Source: Bacilli bacterium
GTDB lineage: Bacteria; Bacillota_I; Bacilli_A; RF39; UBA660
Reading direction: 5' to 3'
NCBI GenBank assembly: GCA_022009835.1
Contig: CP091726.1
Span: 682,001-746,000 of the forward strand
Length of the DNA: 64,000 nucleotides
The notes beneath the pieces were generated by a model. The model made no database searches. It was not told the DNA's origin and saw nothing but the letters and a program-made list of their open reading frames with translations. Below, one piece after another: positions 1-9,721 of the stretch (its first letter is position 1; the number at the start of each line of letters is the position of its first letter). The translations under genes and the position numbers were made by a program.

Positions 1-6
1 GGTGAT

Positions 7-30
7 AAGTACTTATAGAGTACTTTTTTT
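7..30 (+). terminator. Rho-independent terminator of a gene upstream of the window
   Basis: An AAGTACT/AGTACTT stem with a short loop is followed directly by a T run. No gene start precedes it here, so it closes a transcript that enters from outside. Closely similar AGTACT-type terminators occur at 17763 and 32327. Confidence 0.6.
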
Positions 31-74
31 CTCTTCGGTAAAAAAATATTACCAATAAATGTATAAAAAAATCA

Positions 75-104
75 TTGACTTAAAAGATATTGTATATGTT
101 ATAT
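75..104 (+). promoter_or_regulatory. Possible sigma-A promoter for the BRO-N/dinD pair
   Basis: TTGACT is followed after about 18 bases by TTATAT, about 27 bases before the ATG at 131. This is a fair match to a vegetative promoter, but in such AT-rich DNA chance matches are common. No LexA-type operator was recognised although dinD is downstream. Confidence 0.35.
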
Positions 105-130
105 TGAAAGTGCAAGAAAAAGAGGGGGTT

Positions 131-614
131 ATGATGAAAGACGATAAAATGCATTTAATTAATAAAATATTTGATAATAAGAAAGTTAGAACAGTCTGGG
201 ATAAAGAAAGTGAGAAGTATTATGTTAGTATTATTGATATTATTGAAGTATTAACTGGAAGTGCTAGACCTAGGAAATACTGGAGTGACTTAAAGAAACA
301 ATTAACTTCGGAAGGAAGTGAAGTGTCCGAAAAAATCGGACAGTTGAAACTTAAGGCAACTGATGGTAAATATCGTATGACTGATGTTACTGATATAGAA
401 GGAATGTTTAGGGTAATAGAATCTATTCCTAGTAAGAATGACAAATCTATAAAACTCTGAAGAAGCTACTAAAAGACTTGCTGAAAAACATAAATCAGTA
501 ATACTTGATGGTAATATTAAAGTAGCCAAAGTAGAAAGAGATGATTATGCAAAAGTAAAAGGGGTTATTATAATTAAAAAAAATATTGACTATAAAGGAA
601 GGAGATGTTTTTAG
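131..614 (+). pseudogene. BRO-N / phage antirepressor-like protein, internally deleted
   Basis: The first 109 residues read as a BRO family N-terminal domain, with the characteristic KYWSDLKKQL and EGMFRVIESIPSKN segments. The frame then stops, but from about 456 another frame encodes a stretch (RLAEKHK followed by GNIKVAKVERDDYAK) that resembles the C-terminal tail of the same family. The central part of roughly 100 residues is missing, so this is a real internal deletion and not only a base-call error. A GAGGGGG ribosome-binding site precedes ATG 131. Its TAG abuts the dinD ATG at 615. BRO-N proteins are DNA-binding proteins common in phages and mobile DNA; this copy is probably non-functional. 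Confidence 0.6.
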
Positions 615-1414
615 ATGAATGAAATAAAAGAATATACAGAAAAAGATGTTTGATGATATTAAACATATTGATGAGTTTGATAATGAATATTGGTTGGCCA
701 GAGAATTACAAAAGGTACTTGAATATAAAAAGATGGGATAAGTTTAATAATGTAATTAACAATGCAAAAATAGCATGTAAGAAAAGTAATTATGTATGTG
801 AAGAACATTTTTCCCAAGTGGGAAAAATGATAGAGTTAGCAAAAGAAGCTAAAAGAACTATATTAGATTATAAATTATCTCGTTATGCATGTTATTTAAT
901 AGTACAAAATGCTGATCCTAAAAAAGAAGTTGTTGCTTTAGGGCAAACTTACTTTGCTATTCAAACTAGAAAGATGGAATTGACAGAAAGAGAGTATTCT
1001 AGTTTGACAGAAGAAGAAAAAAGATTTTATCAAAGAAATCTAACAAAGAAAGGAAATTATTCATTAAATATTGCTGCACGAAATGCTGGTGTTAAGAACT
1101 TTGATAAATTTCATAATGCTGGATATAAAGGATTATATAATGGTGAAACAGCAGATGATATTGCTAAAAGAAAAAAATTGAGATATCGAGAAGACATATT
1201 AGATAATATGGGTAGTGAGGAATTAATTGCTAATCTGTTTAGAATATCACAGACGGAACAAAAATTAAAAAAAGGGAAAATATAAATTCTGAAAGTGAAG
1301 CAAACAAAAACTCACTATGAAGTTGGAAGTAAGATAAGAAATACTATTAAAGAATTAGGAGGCACTATGCCAGAAGACTTACCTACACCAGATAAAAAGT
1401 TTAAAAAGAACTAG
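615..1414 (+). CDS. dinD: DNA damage-inducible protein D (DinD)
   Basis: The protein matches DinD along its length: an EYW(L)ARELQKVLEYKKWDKF N-terminal segment, SRYACYLIVQNADP, the LGQTYFAIQTRKME block, GYKGLYNGETADDI and the C-terminal IKELGGTMPEDLPTP. In E. coli DinD is SOS-induced and inhibits RecA-mediated strand exchange; in many other genomes it travels with mobile DNA. The coding path is broken near 650, 735 and 1285, so only the central 211 residues are open. AGGAGATG precedes the ATG, which follows the BRO-N stop with no gap, suggesting co-transcription. The family assignment is firm; the function here is inferred. Confidence 0.85.
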
Positions 1415-1488
1415 AAAAAAAGAAAATAAGAAATTAAAAAAATTAATGATTATAAATATAATATAAAGTAGTAATAAAGGAGGATATT

Positions 1489-2320
1489 ATGACTAAGAAA
1501 AATAGTGGCTATAGGTGGAGGAGAGAATGGAAGATATTTAGGTAATGGTAAATATCGTGAATATGAAACTGAACCTATGGATAAGGAAATAATAAGATTA
1601 ACAGGTAAAAATAAACCTAATTATTTATTTATGGTTCATGCCCAACCATTTAATAATGCTGTTGAAGAGGGTTATTTTGCAACAATGAAGAAAATATATG
1701 GGGATATGTTTGGTTGTAATTGTAGAGATTTAAAAAAAGTACTGAATTAGATAATATAGAAGTAGTAAAAAGGAAAAAATAGCATGGGCTGATATTATTT
1801 ATGAAGGTGGTGGTGATACTTTTAAAAAAATGATTAACTTATGGAAAAAAACAGGATTTGATAAAGTATTACTTGATGCATATAATGATGGTAAAGTATT
1901 ATGTGGAATATCTGCTGGAGCAGTGTGTTGGTTTAATTCTTGTAATTCAGACTCTGTAACTAATGATAATGATGTGACTTTTTAGTAGTGTAGATTGTCT
2001 AAATTTTTATTGATGCTTACATTACTCCTCATACTGATGAAAAATGGAAGATATGAATCTACTAAAGAAGAATTAAAAAAATATAAAAATAAAGTAGGCA
2101 TAATGTTAAGTAATTGTTCTTGTATTGAAATAATTGATGATGAATATAGAATAATTACTAGTGAAGTAAAAGCCCATAATATTAAAGAAGCATATGCTTT
2201 GAAAGGCTTCTACCAAGATGGTAAATATTATGAAGAAAAAAATTAGAAGTATCTACTGAATTTAAGTCATTATCTAAATTATTAAGTAAAAAAATTAATA
2301 TAAAAACTATTGACAAATAA
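1489..2320 (+). CDS. Peptidase S51 / peptidase E-like protein, copy 1
   Basis: Class I glutamine-amidotransferase-like serine peptidase family S51 (dipeptidase E, cyanophycinase). Seen: an N-terminal AIGGGENG loop, an IIYEGGGDTFKK segment, the nucleophile elbow CGISAGAVC with the catalytic Ser, and a PHTDEKW segment where the family places its His. AAGGAGGATATT precedes ATG 1489. Frame breaks lie near 1503, 1740-1780 and 1985-2040; continuation past 2246 to a TAA at 2318 restores a normal C-terminus. PepE enzymes cleave Asp-Xaa dipeptides, but the substrate here is unknown. Two more S51 genes lie at 12040 and 13328. Confidence 0.8.
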
Positions 2321-2337
2321 AAAAATTAATATAATAT
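2310..2337 (+). promoter_or_regulatory. Probable promoter of the ABC-2 operon
   Basis: TTGACA (2310-2315) is followed after 16 bases by TAATAT (2332-2337), inside the last codons of the S51 gene. It would give a leader of about 100 bases containing the hairpin at 2392. Confidence 0.5.
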
Positions 2338-2391
2338 ATTTAATATGACATTTGCGAAGAAAAAAACCATATATTTAATTGCTCGATGAAA

Positions 2392-2420
2392 CTACATATT
2401 TGAAATATGTGGCTTTTTTT
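2392..2420 (+). terminator. Hairpin with T run between the S51 gene and the ABC operon
   Basis: CTACATATTT pairs with AAATATGTGG, followed by CTTTTTTT. It may be the terminator of the S51 gene, or, since a promoter lies upstream at 2310, an attenuator in the leader of the ABC genes. Confidence 0.6.
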
Positions 2421-2448
2421 GCGTTGTCAGAAAGGATGTGATATTAAA

Positions 2449-3438
2449 ATGTCATTCATCAAAGTTGATAACATAACAAAAACTTTTAAAGTAGCCAAAA
2501 GAAATAGTGGACTAAAGGCTGCTTTAAAATCATTTTTCAAAAGAGAATACAAAGAAGTAGAAGCCGTAAAAAATATCTCTTTTGAAATTGAAAAAGGAGA
2601 GATAGTGGGCTATATTGGCCCTAATGGAGCAGGGAAAAGTACCACTATCAAAATGCTCTCTGGCATTCTTCTTCCTACTAGTGGAAGCATTAAAATAAAT
2701 AATTTAGATCCTATTAAAGATCGAAAAAAATATGTATCTAAGATAGGAGTAGTCTTTGGTCAAAGAAGTCAACTTGCTTTTGATATCCCAGCGGAAGATA
2801 CTTTTGACTTGTTAAGAGATATCTATAAAATAGATAATAATGAGTATCAAAAAGACAAAGAAATATCTAGTAGAACTTTTAGGTATTGAAGAAATAATAA
2901 AAAAACCGGTTAGAACACTTTCTTTAGGAGAGAGAATGAGGTGTGAAATAGCATCATCTCTTCTACATAAACCAGAAATATTATTCTTAGATGAACCTAC
3001 AATAGGATTAGATGCTATATCTAAAAAGATAGTAAGAGACTTTATTAAAAAGATAAATAAAGAAAATAAAGTAACAGTAATTCTTACTACTCATGATATG
3101 AATGATATTGAAGCATTGGCTAAGAGAATTATCTTAATTGGTAATGGAGAGATACTATATGATGGAAATATTAAAAACATTAAAAAGTTAAATATGGTAG
3201 TTATAAAAAAATATTAAGATATTTACTAAGGATAAAATTGACAATATTAAAGTAAAAGGTGTTATGAAGAAATGTAAGAAGGAAGATAGTTATAATTTTA
3301 TAATTGATTCTAATATAATAAGTATATCTAATTTCTTAAGTAAACTTACTACTAAATATAATATTGAAGATATTGAAATAGATAATGAAAAGTATTGATG
3401 ATGTAATACTTAAATTATATGAGGACTATGAATTATGA
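2449..3438 (+). CDS. ABC-2 type exporter, ATP-binding subunit
   Basis: Cytoplasmic ATPase of an ABC-2 exporter (COG4586 type). Walker A GPNGAGKST near residue 65, signature LSLGERMR, Walker B ILFLDEPT and the switch His in LTTHDMND are all visible. A C-terminal extension of about 70 residues follows the nucleotide-binding domain, as in this subfamily. Frame breaks lie near 2865, 3208 and 3390. The stop overlaps the next start (ATGA at 3435-3438), so translation is coupled to the permease. The family is linked to drug or polysaccharide export; the substrate is not known. Confidence 0.88.
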
Positions 3439-4236
3439 AATCATATTTAAGTTATTTTTAGATTAAGATTTATAACTAATCTTCAATATCGAATGGAAGC
3501 AATAGCGGGTATATGTACTCAAATATTCTTTGCTTTAATATTTATTATGGTATATTTAGCCTTCTACGAAAGTGGTGGTAATGTACCAATGAACTGGCAA
3601 GAACTTGTTAACTACCTATGGCTTCATCAGGCATTATTTGCTTTGGTATATCCTTTTGATAGAGAAAGTGAATTACTTAGTATGATTAAGAATGGTAATT
3701 TAGCTTATGAGTTGGTAAGACCTCAAGATTTTTATTTTAAATGGTATGTTAAGATGCTAGCTAAAAGGTTAGTAGCAGTTTTACTTAGATTTGTTCCTTT
3801 AATAATTCTTGCTATATCATTACCAGAACCATTTCATTTATCTGGTCCTTATTCGATAAATAATTTTATAATATTTATAGTAGCATTAGTATTAGGATTA
3901 TTCTTAGTTACAGCTTTAAATTTATTTATGCACATTTTAACAATGTTTACTTTAGATGAAAAGGGGGCTATGACTACTTATAGTGTAATTGCAGATATAT
4001 TTATGGGTGGAACGGTTCCGATACCATTTTTTCCAGCATGGTTAAAACATATAGCGGAATTTCTTCCTTTTAGGTTTATTGGAGACTTTCCCTTTAGAAT
4101 ATATTCTAATAGTATACCATTAGAAGAAGGATATATCCTTATTATTGGTTCTATTATTTGGATAATTATTACAATATCATTAGGATACTTAATATCAAGA
4201 GTATCACTTAGAAAGGCTGTGATACAAGGTGGTTAA
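3435..4236 (+). CDS. ABC-2 exporter permease 1 (COG4587-like)
   Basis: Membrane subunit of the ABC-2 family (Pfam ABC2_membrane_6 type). About six hydrophobic segments are seen, with the family-typical LVRPQDFY loop after the second and a GTVPIPFFP loop between the fourth and fifth. An extra T near 3462 breaks the frame, and ATG 3435 gives an N-terminus of MKSYLSYFRLRF. The start overlaps the ATPase stop by four bases, and the next permease probably starts at GTG 4229 inside its end. Confidence 0.85.
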
Positions 4237-5015
4237 GTTATATATAGAATCAATGAAACTTAAATTAAAAATCACAGTTAGAATATCGTCTATCATTTAT
4301 CTTGACTTTTTATTAGCCAAATAGGAGTATTTTTTTACTTATTACTTTATGACAGTCGCTTTATTTCAAAGATTTGATAATATTAAAGGTTTTTACTTTA
4401 TATGAAGTACTATTATGTTTTTCCATTATTCATTTTGGCTTTGCTTTTAATGAAACATTCTTTAGAGGAGTAGATAAGTTTGATAAATTTATTATTGGTG
4501 GCTCTTTAGATAGACTATTAGTAAGACCTAGAGGGGTATTATATCAAGTAATATGTAGTGAAATGGATTTTTGTAAAAAGTAGCTAGAATTATTCAATCA
4601 TTAATAATATTCTTTATTGCTATAAGTCATTTGAATATAGAATGGAATATTATAAATATATTATTAATAATAGCAATGTTTATATCTTCAATAATATTAT
4701 TCTTTGGAATATTCTTATTAATGGCTTCCTACTGTTTTATTACTATTCATGGCTTAGAAGTAAGAAATTTATTAACTGATGGTGGTAAACAAATGGCTCA
4801 GTATCCAATAGGAATATTTAGAAAAAGGTTTTATATTTATATTTACTTTTATTATTCCATATGCTTCAGTTAATTATTATCCTTTACTTTATCTATTAGG
4901 AAAATCTAATAATACATTATATTTATTATCACCATTATTAATAGTAGTATATTTAATACCATGTTTTCTATCTTTTAAAATAGGTTTAAAACATTACAGT
5001 AGTACAGGTTCATAG
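4229..5015 (+). CDS. ABC-2 exporter permease 2 (COG3694-like)
   Basis: Second membrane subunit of the same transporter. The reconstructed protein has an EYRLSFIL start, an FFRGVDKFDKFIIGGSLDRLLVRPRG loop region that parallels permease 1, and a KIGLKHYSSTGS C-terminus ending at TAG 5013. At least four frame breaks (about 4280, 4310-4335, 4580 and 4830) leave only fragments open. The start is either GTG 4229, overlapping permease 1, or ATG 4252. The two different permeases would form a heterodimer with a dimer of the upstream ATPase. Confidence 0.8.
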
Positions 5016-5024
5016 GAGGTGTTT

Positions 5025-5574
5025 ATGAAAGATGTATTAGTAGATACTGATGGATTTAATCAGTATTATGAAGAATTAAATAGATTGAAAGATATAAGTT
5101 TATCTATTGCCAGCATAGGAAGTGAGTCCTATGCTGATGCAGTAGGAGATGGATGGCATGATAATTTTTGCTTTTGAAGATACCATGAGAGAAAGTAGAA
5201 AGATTGCTTCAAGAATAAATAAAATGTTAGAGGATGAAAAAAATATTTAAAAAAATAGTAGATAAAAAAAAGTAATTCTGATGATATAATAGATATAGGA
5301 GATATTCTTAAAATAAAAAGTTATATATGATATAGATGATATAGAAGAATATACTGTTAAATTAACTGGTAAATATATGATAGATAATAATGCTAAGATT
5401 AAAGAAATATCATTAAATAGTCCAATAGGAAGAAGTATATATTTAAAGAATATTAATGATGATGATACTCATTATTATGTTAATGATAAAAAGATAAGTA
5501 TAAAAATAATAAATAAGATTTTTATGATAGAGACTAGAATAGGCTCTATCATACCACGGAAGACTACAGGCTGA
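5025..5574 (+). CDS. GreA/GreB-like transcription elongation factor
   Basis: AGGAGGTGTTT precedes the ATG. The N-terminal half (residues 1-75) is charged and helical (YYEELNRLKDIS, AFEDTMRESRKI) as in the Gre coiled coil. The C-terminal half carries the FKBP-like GreA signature: IDIGD, then EYTVKLTGKYM, EISLNSPIGRSIY and a final VNDKKISIKIINK. Gre factors rescue backtracked RNA polymerase by stimulating transcript cleavage. Whether the acidic tip residues are present cannot be judged because of frame breaks near 5170, 5245, 5265 and 5325. The last codons run into tandem stem-loop copy 1. Confidence 0.7.
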
Positions 5575-5579
5575 AGTGG
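5523..5579 (-). repeat. Tandem stem-loop element, copy 1
   Basis: Two adjacent stem-loops. At 5523-5553 TATGATAGAG pairs with CTCTATCATA around a short AGACT...AGGCT core. At 5554-5579 CCAC pairs with GTGG around the same AGACT...AGGCT core. Read on the minus strand it has the hairpin order of the plus-strand copies at 9656, 20872, 35466, 50404 and 58027. It overlaps the end of the GreA-like gene. Confidence 0.8.
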
Positions 5580-5592
5580 AAAAGGAGATATA

Positions 5593-6080
5593 ATGAAAAT
5601 AATTGAATATGAAGATAGATATTTAGAAGATGTAAAGGATTTACTAGTAGAACTAGAAGAATATATTCTTAGTATTGATGAAGATAATCTAGATCAGTTA
5701 CATCCTGAATATCGTGATAAGATGGCTATGTTAGATTTAGAAGAAGTAAATAATAATAATGGCAAATGTTATTTAGCAATAGATAATGATGTAGTAGTAG
5801 GTTTAATAATGGGATGTTTAAGGTGTTATGATGAATATGATTATTTAGATTATAAATGTCCTAAATGTGGTGAAGTAACAGAGTTAGTAGTATCTAAGAA
5901 AGTAAGAAGTAGTGGTATTGGTACTTTACTTATGAATAAAATAGAAGAGTATTTTTAAAAAGTATCGGCTGTGAATATATTTCTATTGAAGTTTTTGCTT
6001 ATAATAAAATGGGAATTAACTTCTACGAAAAACATGGTTATCATACTAGAGGTTTAATTGATATTAAGAAAATAAATTGA
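5593..6080 (+). CDS. GNAT family N-acetyltransferase with a CPKC insert
   Basis: Acetyl-CoA-dependent acyltransferase of the GNAT fold, about 162 residues. Motif A, VRSSGIGTLLMNKIE, binds the CoA pyrophosphate, and NKMGINFYEKHGYHTRG is the usual C-terminal strand-helix pair. Between the central strands sits a YKCPKCGEV segment, a possible zinc-knuckle half-site unusual for GNATs. GGAGATATA lies before ATG 5593. One frame break near 5957 truncates the open frame at 121 residues. The acceptor substrate is unknown. Confidence 0.8.
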
Positions 6081-6089
6081 GGTAATGTT

Positions 6090-6594
6090 ATGAAGTTAGA
6101 AGATTTAAAGTGTGTAGATAATAATATTAATTTAGATAAATATATAGAATATCGTGAATATACTAAAAGTAATATGCAGTATCCTGAGTGGTTAGGAGAC
6201 TTCACTAAGGAAGATTTAAAAGAATTACTTGATAATGGAACTAAAATATGGTTATATTATTTAAATAATGACTTTGTATGTTCTATGATGAGTATTCCTT
6301 CTAATGAAGAAGATATGATAAAAATTTGATTTAGATTTAGATTATAAAGAAGTTATTGATTATGGACCAATGTTTGTTAATCCTAAGTATGTCGGTAATA
6401 ATCTTCAGTATCAAATGTTAAAATATCTAGATGAATATGTTAAAAAGTAAAAAGTTATAAGATTGCTATTGGGACTGTTCATCCAGATAATATATATTCT
6501 ATTAATAATTTAATTAAAGATGGTTTTATTTTAACTGGTAGTAGAAGTTTTTAAAAAGGGGTCCAAGGAATATTTATGTAAAGAAGTTAATTAA
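6090..6594 (+). CDS. GNAT-like acetyltransferase
   Basis: It starts nine bases after the previous GNAT. Reconstructed features include YREYTKSNMQYPEWLGDF near the N-terminus, a FVNPKYVGNNLQYQMLKYL segment replacing a classic motif A, and an IGTVHPDNIYSINNLIKDGF end typical of small GNATs. Frame breaks lie near 6328 and 6450. It is probably co-transcribed with the gene upstream. The GNAT fold is likely; the substrate is not predictable. Confidence 0.65.
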
Positions 6595-6611
6595 CAAATA
6601 GTATTTTTATA

Positions 6612-6640
6612 TTGACATCATTATGTATTTATATTATCAT
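6612..6640 (+). promoter_or_regulatory. Sigma-A promoter of the ORF6N gene
   Basis: TTGACA (6612-6617), a 17-base spacer and TATCAT (6635-6640) lie 62 bases before the ATG at 6702. Confidence 0.6.
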
Positions 6641-6701
6641 AAACGATAAGACAATGATAAAAGAGATATATCTTTTTAGAGATCAAAGAAAGGATGATAT
6701 A

Positions 6702-7631
6702 ATGAACAATATAATGGTAAGTGATAATATAAAGATAGAAAATATGATATATGAAATTAGAGGTAAAAAAAAGTAATGTTAGATTCTGATTTGGCTAAAC
6801 TCTATAATGTAGAAACAAAAAAAGAATAAATGAAGCAGTTAAAAAAATAATATAGAAAAAGTTTCCCGAAAGATATTGCTTTAAACTTTCTGATAAAGAA
6901 ACAAACAACTTGAGGTCGAAAAATTCGACCTCAAAAATAAATGGTCACGGAGGAAGAAGATATAATCAGAGAGTATTTACTGAGCAAGGTGTATATATGC
7001 TTGCTACTATTTTAAAGAGCAAGCTTGCAACTTCTATAACAATTGCAATAATGGATGCATTCGTAGCAATGAAAAGTATAATAAATACTTCATTAATAGA
7101 ACAGAAGTATTTTAATGAATTAACTATAAAAAAATACAGAAGATATAAAATTATTACAAGAATCTTTTGATAAATTAAATACAAAAGAAAGTAATAACCA
7201 TATTTTTTATGAAGGACAGATATATGATGCATATTCATTACTTATAGATATATTATCTAAAAGCAAAAAAAGAAATAATTATAATAGATAATTATGCTGG
7301 TAAAAAAATTATTTGATATTATTAGAAATATTAATGTAAAAGTAAAAAAATATACAGAAAATATAGATAATATTTCTAAAGAGAAGTATGAAAAAAACAA
7401 TATAGTAATATAGAAATAATAAGTACTAATATATTTCATGATTGGTTTGTTATAATAGATAATAAAGTGTTATATCATTCTGGTGCTTCATTTAAAGATT
7501 TAGGTAAAAAGTGTTTTGCTATTACTAAGATAGTAGATAATAATATATTAGAAGAATTATTAGATAAACTAAAAAATGTTATGATGAAGACTAAAGTAGG
7601 CTTCATCATACCACGGAAGACTATAGGCTGA
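6702..7631 (+). CDS. ORF6N-domain protein with a PLD-like C-terminal domain
   Basis: Residues 1-120 match the ORF6N DNA-binding domain of phage and chromosomal regulators (IRGKKVMLDSDLAKLYNVETK, KFPERYCFKL, GGRRYNQRVFTEQGVYMLATILKS). The C-terminal half, about 140 residues, resembles the phospholipase D-like domain found on some ORF6N proteins (IIIDNYAGKK, then FHDWFVIIDNKVLYHSGASFKDLGKKCFAI), where a Trp stands in the usual HxK-type region. Frame breaks lie near 6770, 6825, 6850, 7130, 7260, 7300 and 7395. The stop falls in tandem stem-loop copy 2. The role is unknown; regulation or phage defence are both possible. Confidence 0.75.
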
Positions 7632-7636
7632 AGTGA
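7580..7636 (-). repeat. Tandem stem-loop element, copy 2
   Basis: TATGATGAAG/CTTCATCATA (7580-7610) is followed by CCACGGAAGACTATAGGCTG... (7611-7636). The second hairpin is nearly identical to copies 1 and 3. The first differs from copy 1 by changes on both sides of the stem that keep pairing. Confidence 0.8.
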
Positions 7637-7667
7637 CATATAAAAAAATAAATGTAACAAGAAAAGG

Positions 7668-7696
7668 TTGACATACATAAAATAATATGGTATATT
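7668..7696 (+). promoter_or_regulatory. Sigma-A promoter of the ABC exporter transcription unit
   Basis: TTGACA, exactly 17 bases, then TATATT. Transcription from about 7703 would include the leader ORF at 7731 and the hairpin at 7865. Confidence 0.7.
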
Positions 7697-7730
7697 TAAT
7701 TTGAATTTAAAGAGAGAGGAGTGAAAAATC

Positions 7731-7781
7731 ATGAAGATGATGACTTTAAGTTTAAAAAGATTTTTAATAGTGATAGAGTAG
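7731..7781 (+). CDS. Possible leader peptide before the ABC exporter
   Basis: A strong ribosome-binding site (AGAGAGGAG) precedes ATG 7731; the frame as written encodes 16 residues (MKMMTLSLKRFLIVIE). One missing base near 7752 would extend it to about 50 residues (containing VRFFYVFFTYFVI), so the length is uncertain. It sits between a promoter and a terminator-like hairpin, as leader ORFs in attenuators do. No homologue was recognised. Confidence 0.35.
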   Translation: MKMMTLSLKRFLIVIE

Positions 7782-7864
7782 TTTTTAAAGAAAAAGTGAG
7801 ATTCTTCTATGTTTTTTTCACATACTTTGTAATAAGTAAAAAAATAATTAATTATATTAAATTG

Positions 7865-7894
7865 GAACTACTTTATAAATAAGTAGTTCTTTTA
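7865..7894 (+). terminator. Terminator or attenuator upstream of the ABC exporter
   Basis: GAACTACTT pairs with AAGTAGTTC and is followed by TTTTA. It lies 16 bases before the exporter ATG and downstream of the only clear promoter, so it may regulate read-through into the exporter. Confidence 0.6.
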
Positions 7895-7909
7895 TTTGGA
7901 GGTGGAAAT

Positions 7910-9652
7910 ATGAAGAGTATAAAAAGAATTTAAACCTCTATTAAAAATTAGTTAAAGAAGATTTAAGTAAATTAATATTTGCTAGTATAATTATATTTAT
8001 GTCTGGAATATGTGAGGTCTTTACTGGTTACCTAAATGGTAAAGTAGTAGAGTTTATTACTATACTTGATATAAAGAATGCCTTAATATTCCTAGGAATA
8101 TATTTTGTATTAGAAATAACAATGGATGGAATAGTACTACATTATGCTAATTCTATATTATATAAAGAAGAGAGTAAGTTAACTAGAAAGTTAGGATTTT
8201 ATACTTATAAGAAAGCATTATGTTTACCCTCAGTTGCTTATGAAAAGATGTCATCAGGAGAAATAATAAACAGAATAACAAGTGATGCTGATACTTTAAG
8301 TTTTGCTTTTGGTAGATTACTTAATATGATATCATCACTAGTGGCATCAATAATTGTCATAATCTATATTTTTATCAATTCTTGGATAGTAGGAGTAGAA
8401 ATACTACTTATAGTTTCAATATTATTCTTAATATTAAAGAAATATAATCCATTACTAAAAAGATATACATAAAGAAAGAAGAAAAGAACAAGATAAGTTT
8501 ACTTCATTAACTACTGAATCAATTAGAGGTATAAGAGAAATAAAAAAACATTAGGAATTAAAAAAATAACCTAATTAGTGATATGACTAGTATCATAAAA
8601 AGATATATATAATAAATCTAGTAAAGAGATTGATATTCAGAAGAGTTTTTAATATAAAGACTAGACTATTAAAATCAATATTAGAATGCTCAGTATTTGC
8701 TACTTGTGTTATATTATTATATTATAAGATGATTAGTTTAACTTTCTTTTATTGCTATGACTTATTATGTATATAGGTTTACTTGGTTAATAGAGAATAT
8801 TAATGACTTAACTCAGACATATCAGAAGGTTAGTGTATCTATATCAAGAGTAAATGATATATTAGAGAATAGATTATATAAAGATGAAGAGTTTGGTAAT
8901 AAGAAGTTAGTTAATGTTAAAGGGGTAATTGAATTTAAAGATGTTAATTTTAATTATCCTGATGAGGGTAATATATTAAATAATTTTAATATAAAGATAG
9001 AACCTAATAAGAAGATTGCTGTAGTAGGAGCTTCTGGTCAGGGTAAGAGTACGTTATTTAATTTAATTACTAGAATATTTGATATCTCTAGTGGGGAGAT
9101 ATTGTTAGATGGTATTAATATTAAAGATTTAAGTGAAGAAGATTTAAGACGTCATATATCGATAATCAGACAAGAACCATTCGTCTTTAATAGAACAATT
9201 AAAGAAAAACTTTGAGTTAATCAATAAGAATATTTCTCTTAAGGAAATAAGAAAGTATTGTAAGATGGCTTATTTAGATGACTACATTATGACACTACCT
9301 AAAACATACGATACTATTCTTGGAGAATCTGGTATTAATTTATCTGGTGGTCAAAAACAAAGACTATCTATTGCTAGAACTTTATCTAAAAGGTAGTGAA
9401 GTAATTTTATTTGATGAAGCTACTTCAGCTTTAGATAATAATTCGCAAGATTATATTAAGAAGACTATTGATAATTTGGTTAATGATCATACTATTGTAA
9501 TAGTGGCTCATAGATTATCTACAATCATTGATGCTGATATCATTCATGTTGTTGATGGTGGTAAGGTAATAGCAACAGGAACACATAAGGAATTATTAAA
9601 TAGTAGTAAGATATATAGAAATCTTTATGAGACTGAATCTTTAAATTCATAA
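7910..9652 (+). CDS. ABC transporter, fused permease/ATPase (ABCB/MsbA-type exporter)
   Basis: About 580 residues: a six-helix type I exporter domain (residues 1-320; GEIINRITSDADTLS is the typical coupling region), then a nucleotide-binding domain with Walker A GASGQGKST, signature LSGGQKQR, Walker B VILFDEATSALD and switch IVAHRLSTI. There is no N-terminal C39 peptidase domain. Frame breaks lie near 7930, 8470, 8550-8660, 8745, 9212 and 9390. GGAGGTGGAAAT precedes the ATG. Substrates of this class range from lipids to drugs and peptides, and nothing here fixes which. Confidence 0.88.
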
Positions 9653-9655
9653 TTG

Positions 9656-9721
9656 CCTATGAAGCCTTAAGTTAATCTTAAGTCTTCATTAGGTATCATA
9701 GAGCCTGTAGTCTCTATGATA
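9656..9721 (+). repeat. Tandem stem-loop element, copy 4
   Basis: Hairpin 1 (9656-9693) has CCTA/TAGG, then GAAG/CTTC, a C opposite T mismatch and CTTAAG/CTTAAG. Hairpin 2 (9694-9721) has TATCATAGAG/CTCTATGATA around CCTGTAGT. It lies four bases after the exporter stop. Confidence 0.8.

Noticed and set aside
220..529. Minus-strand open frames opposite the BRO-N gene
   Set aside because: They lie antisense to a recognisable protein, lack ribosome-binding sites and show no family features.
131..7631. Prophage
   Set aside because: BRO-N, DinD and ORF6N proteins occur, but there are no integrase, portal, terminase, capsid or tail genes and no attachment repeats.
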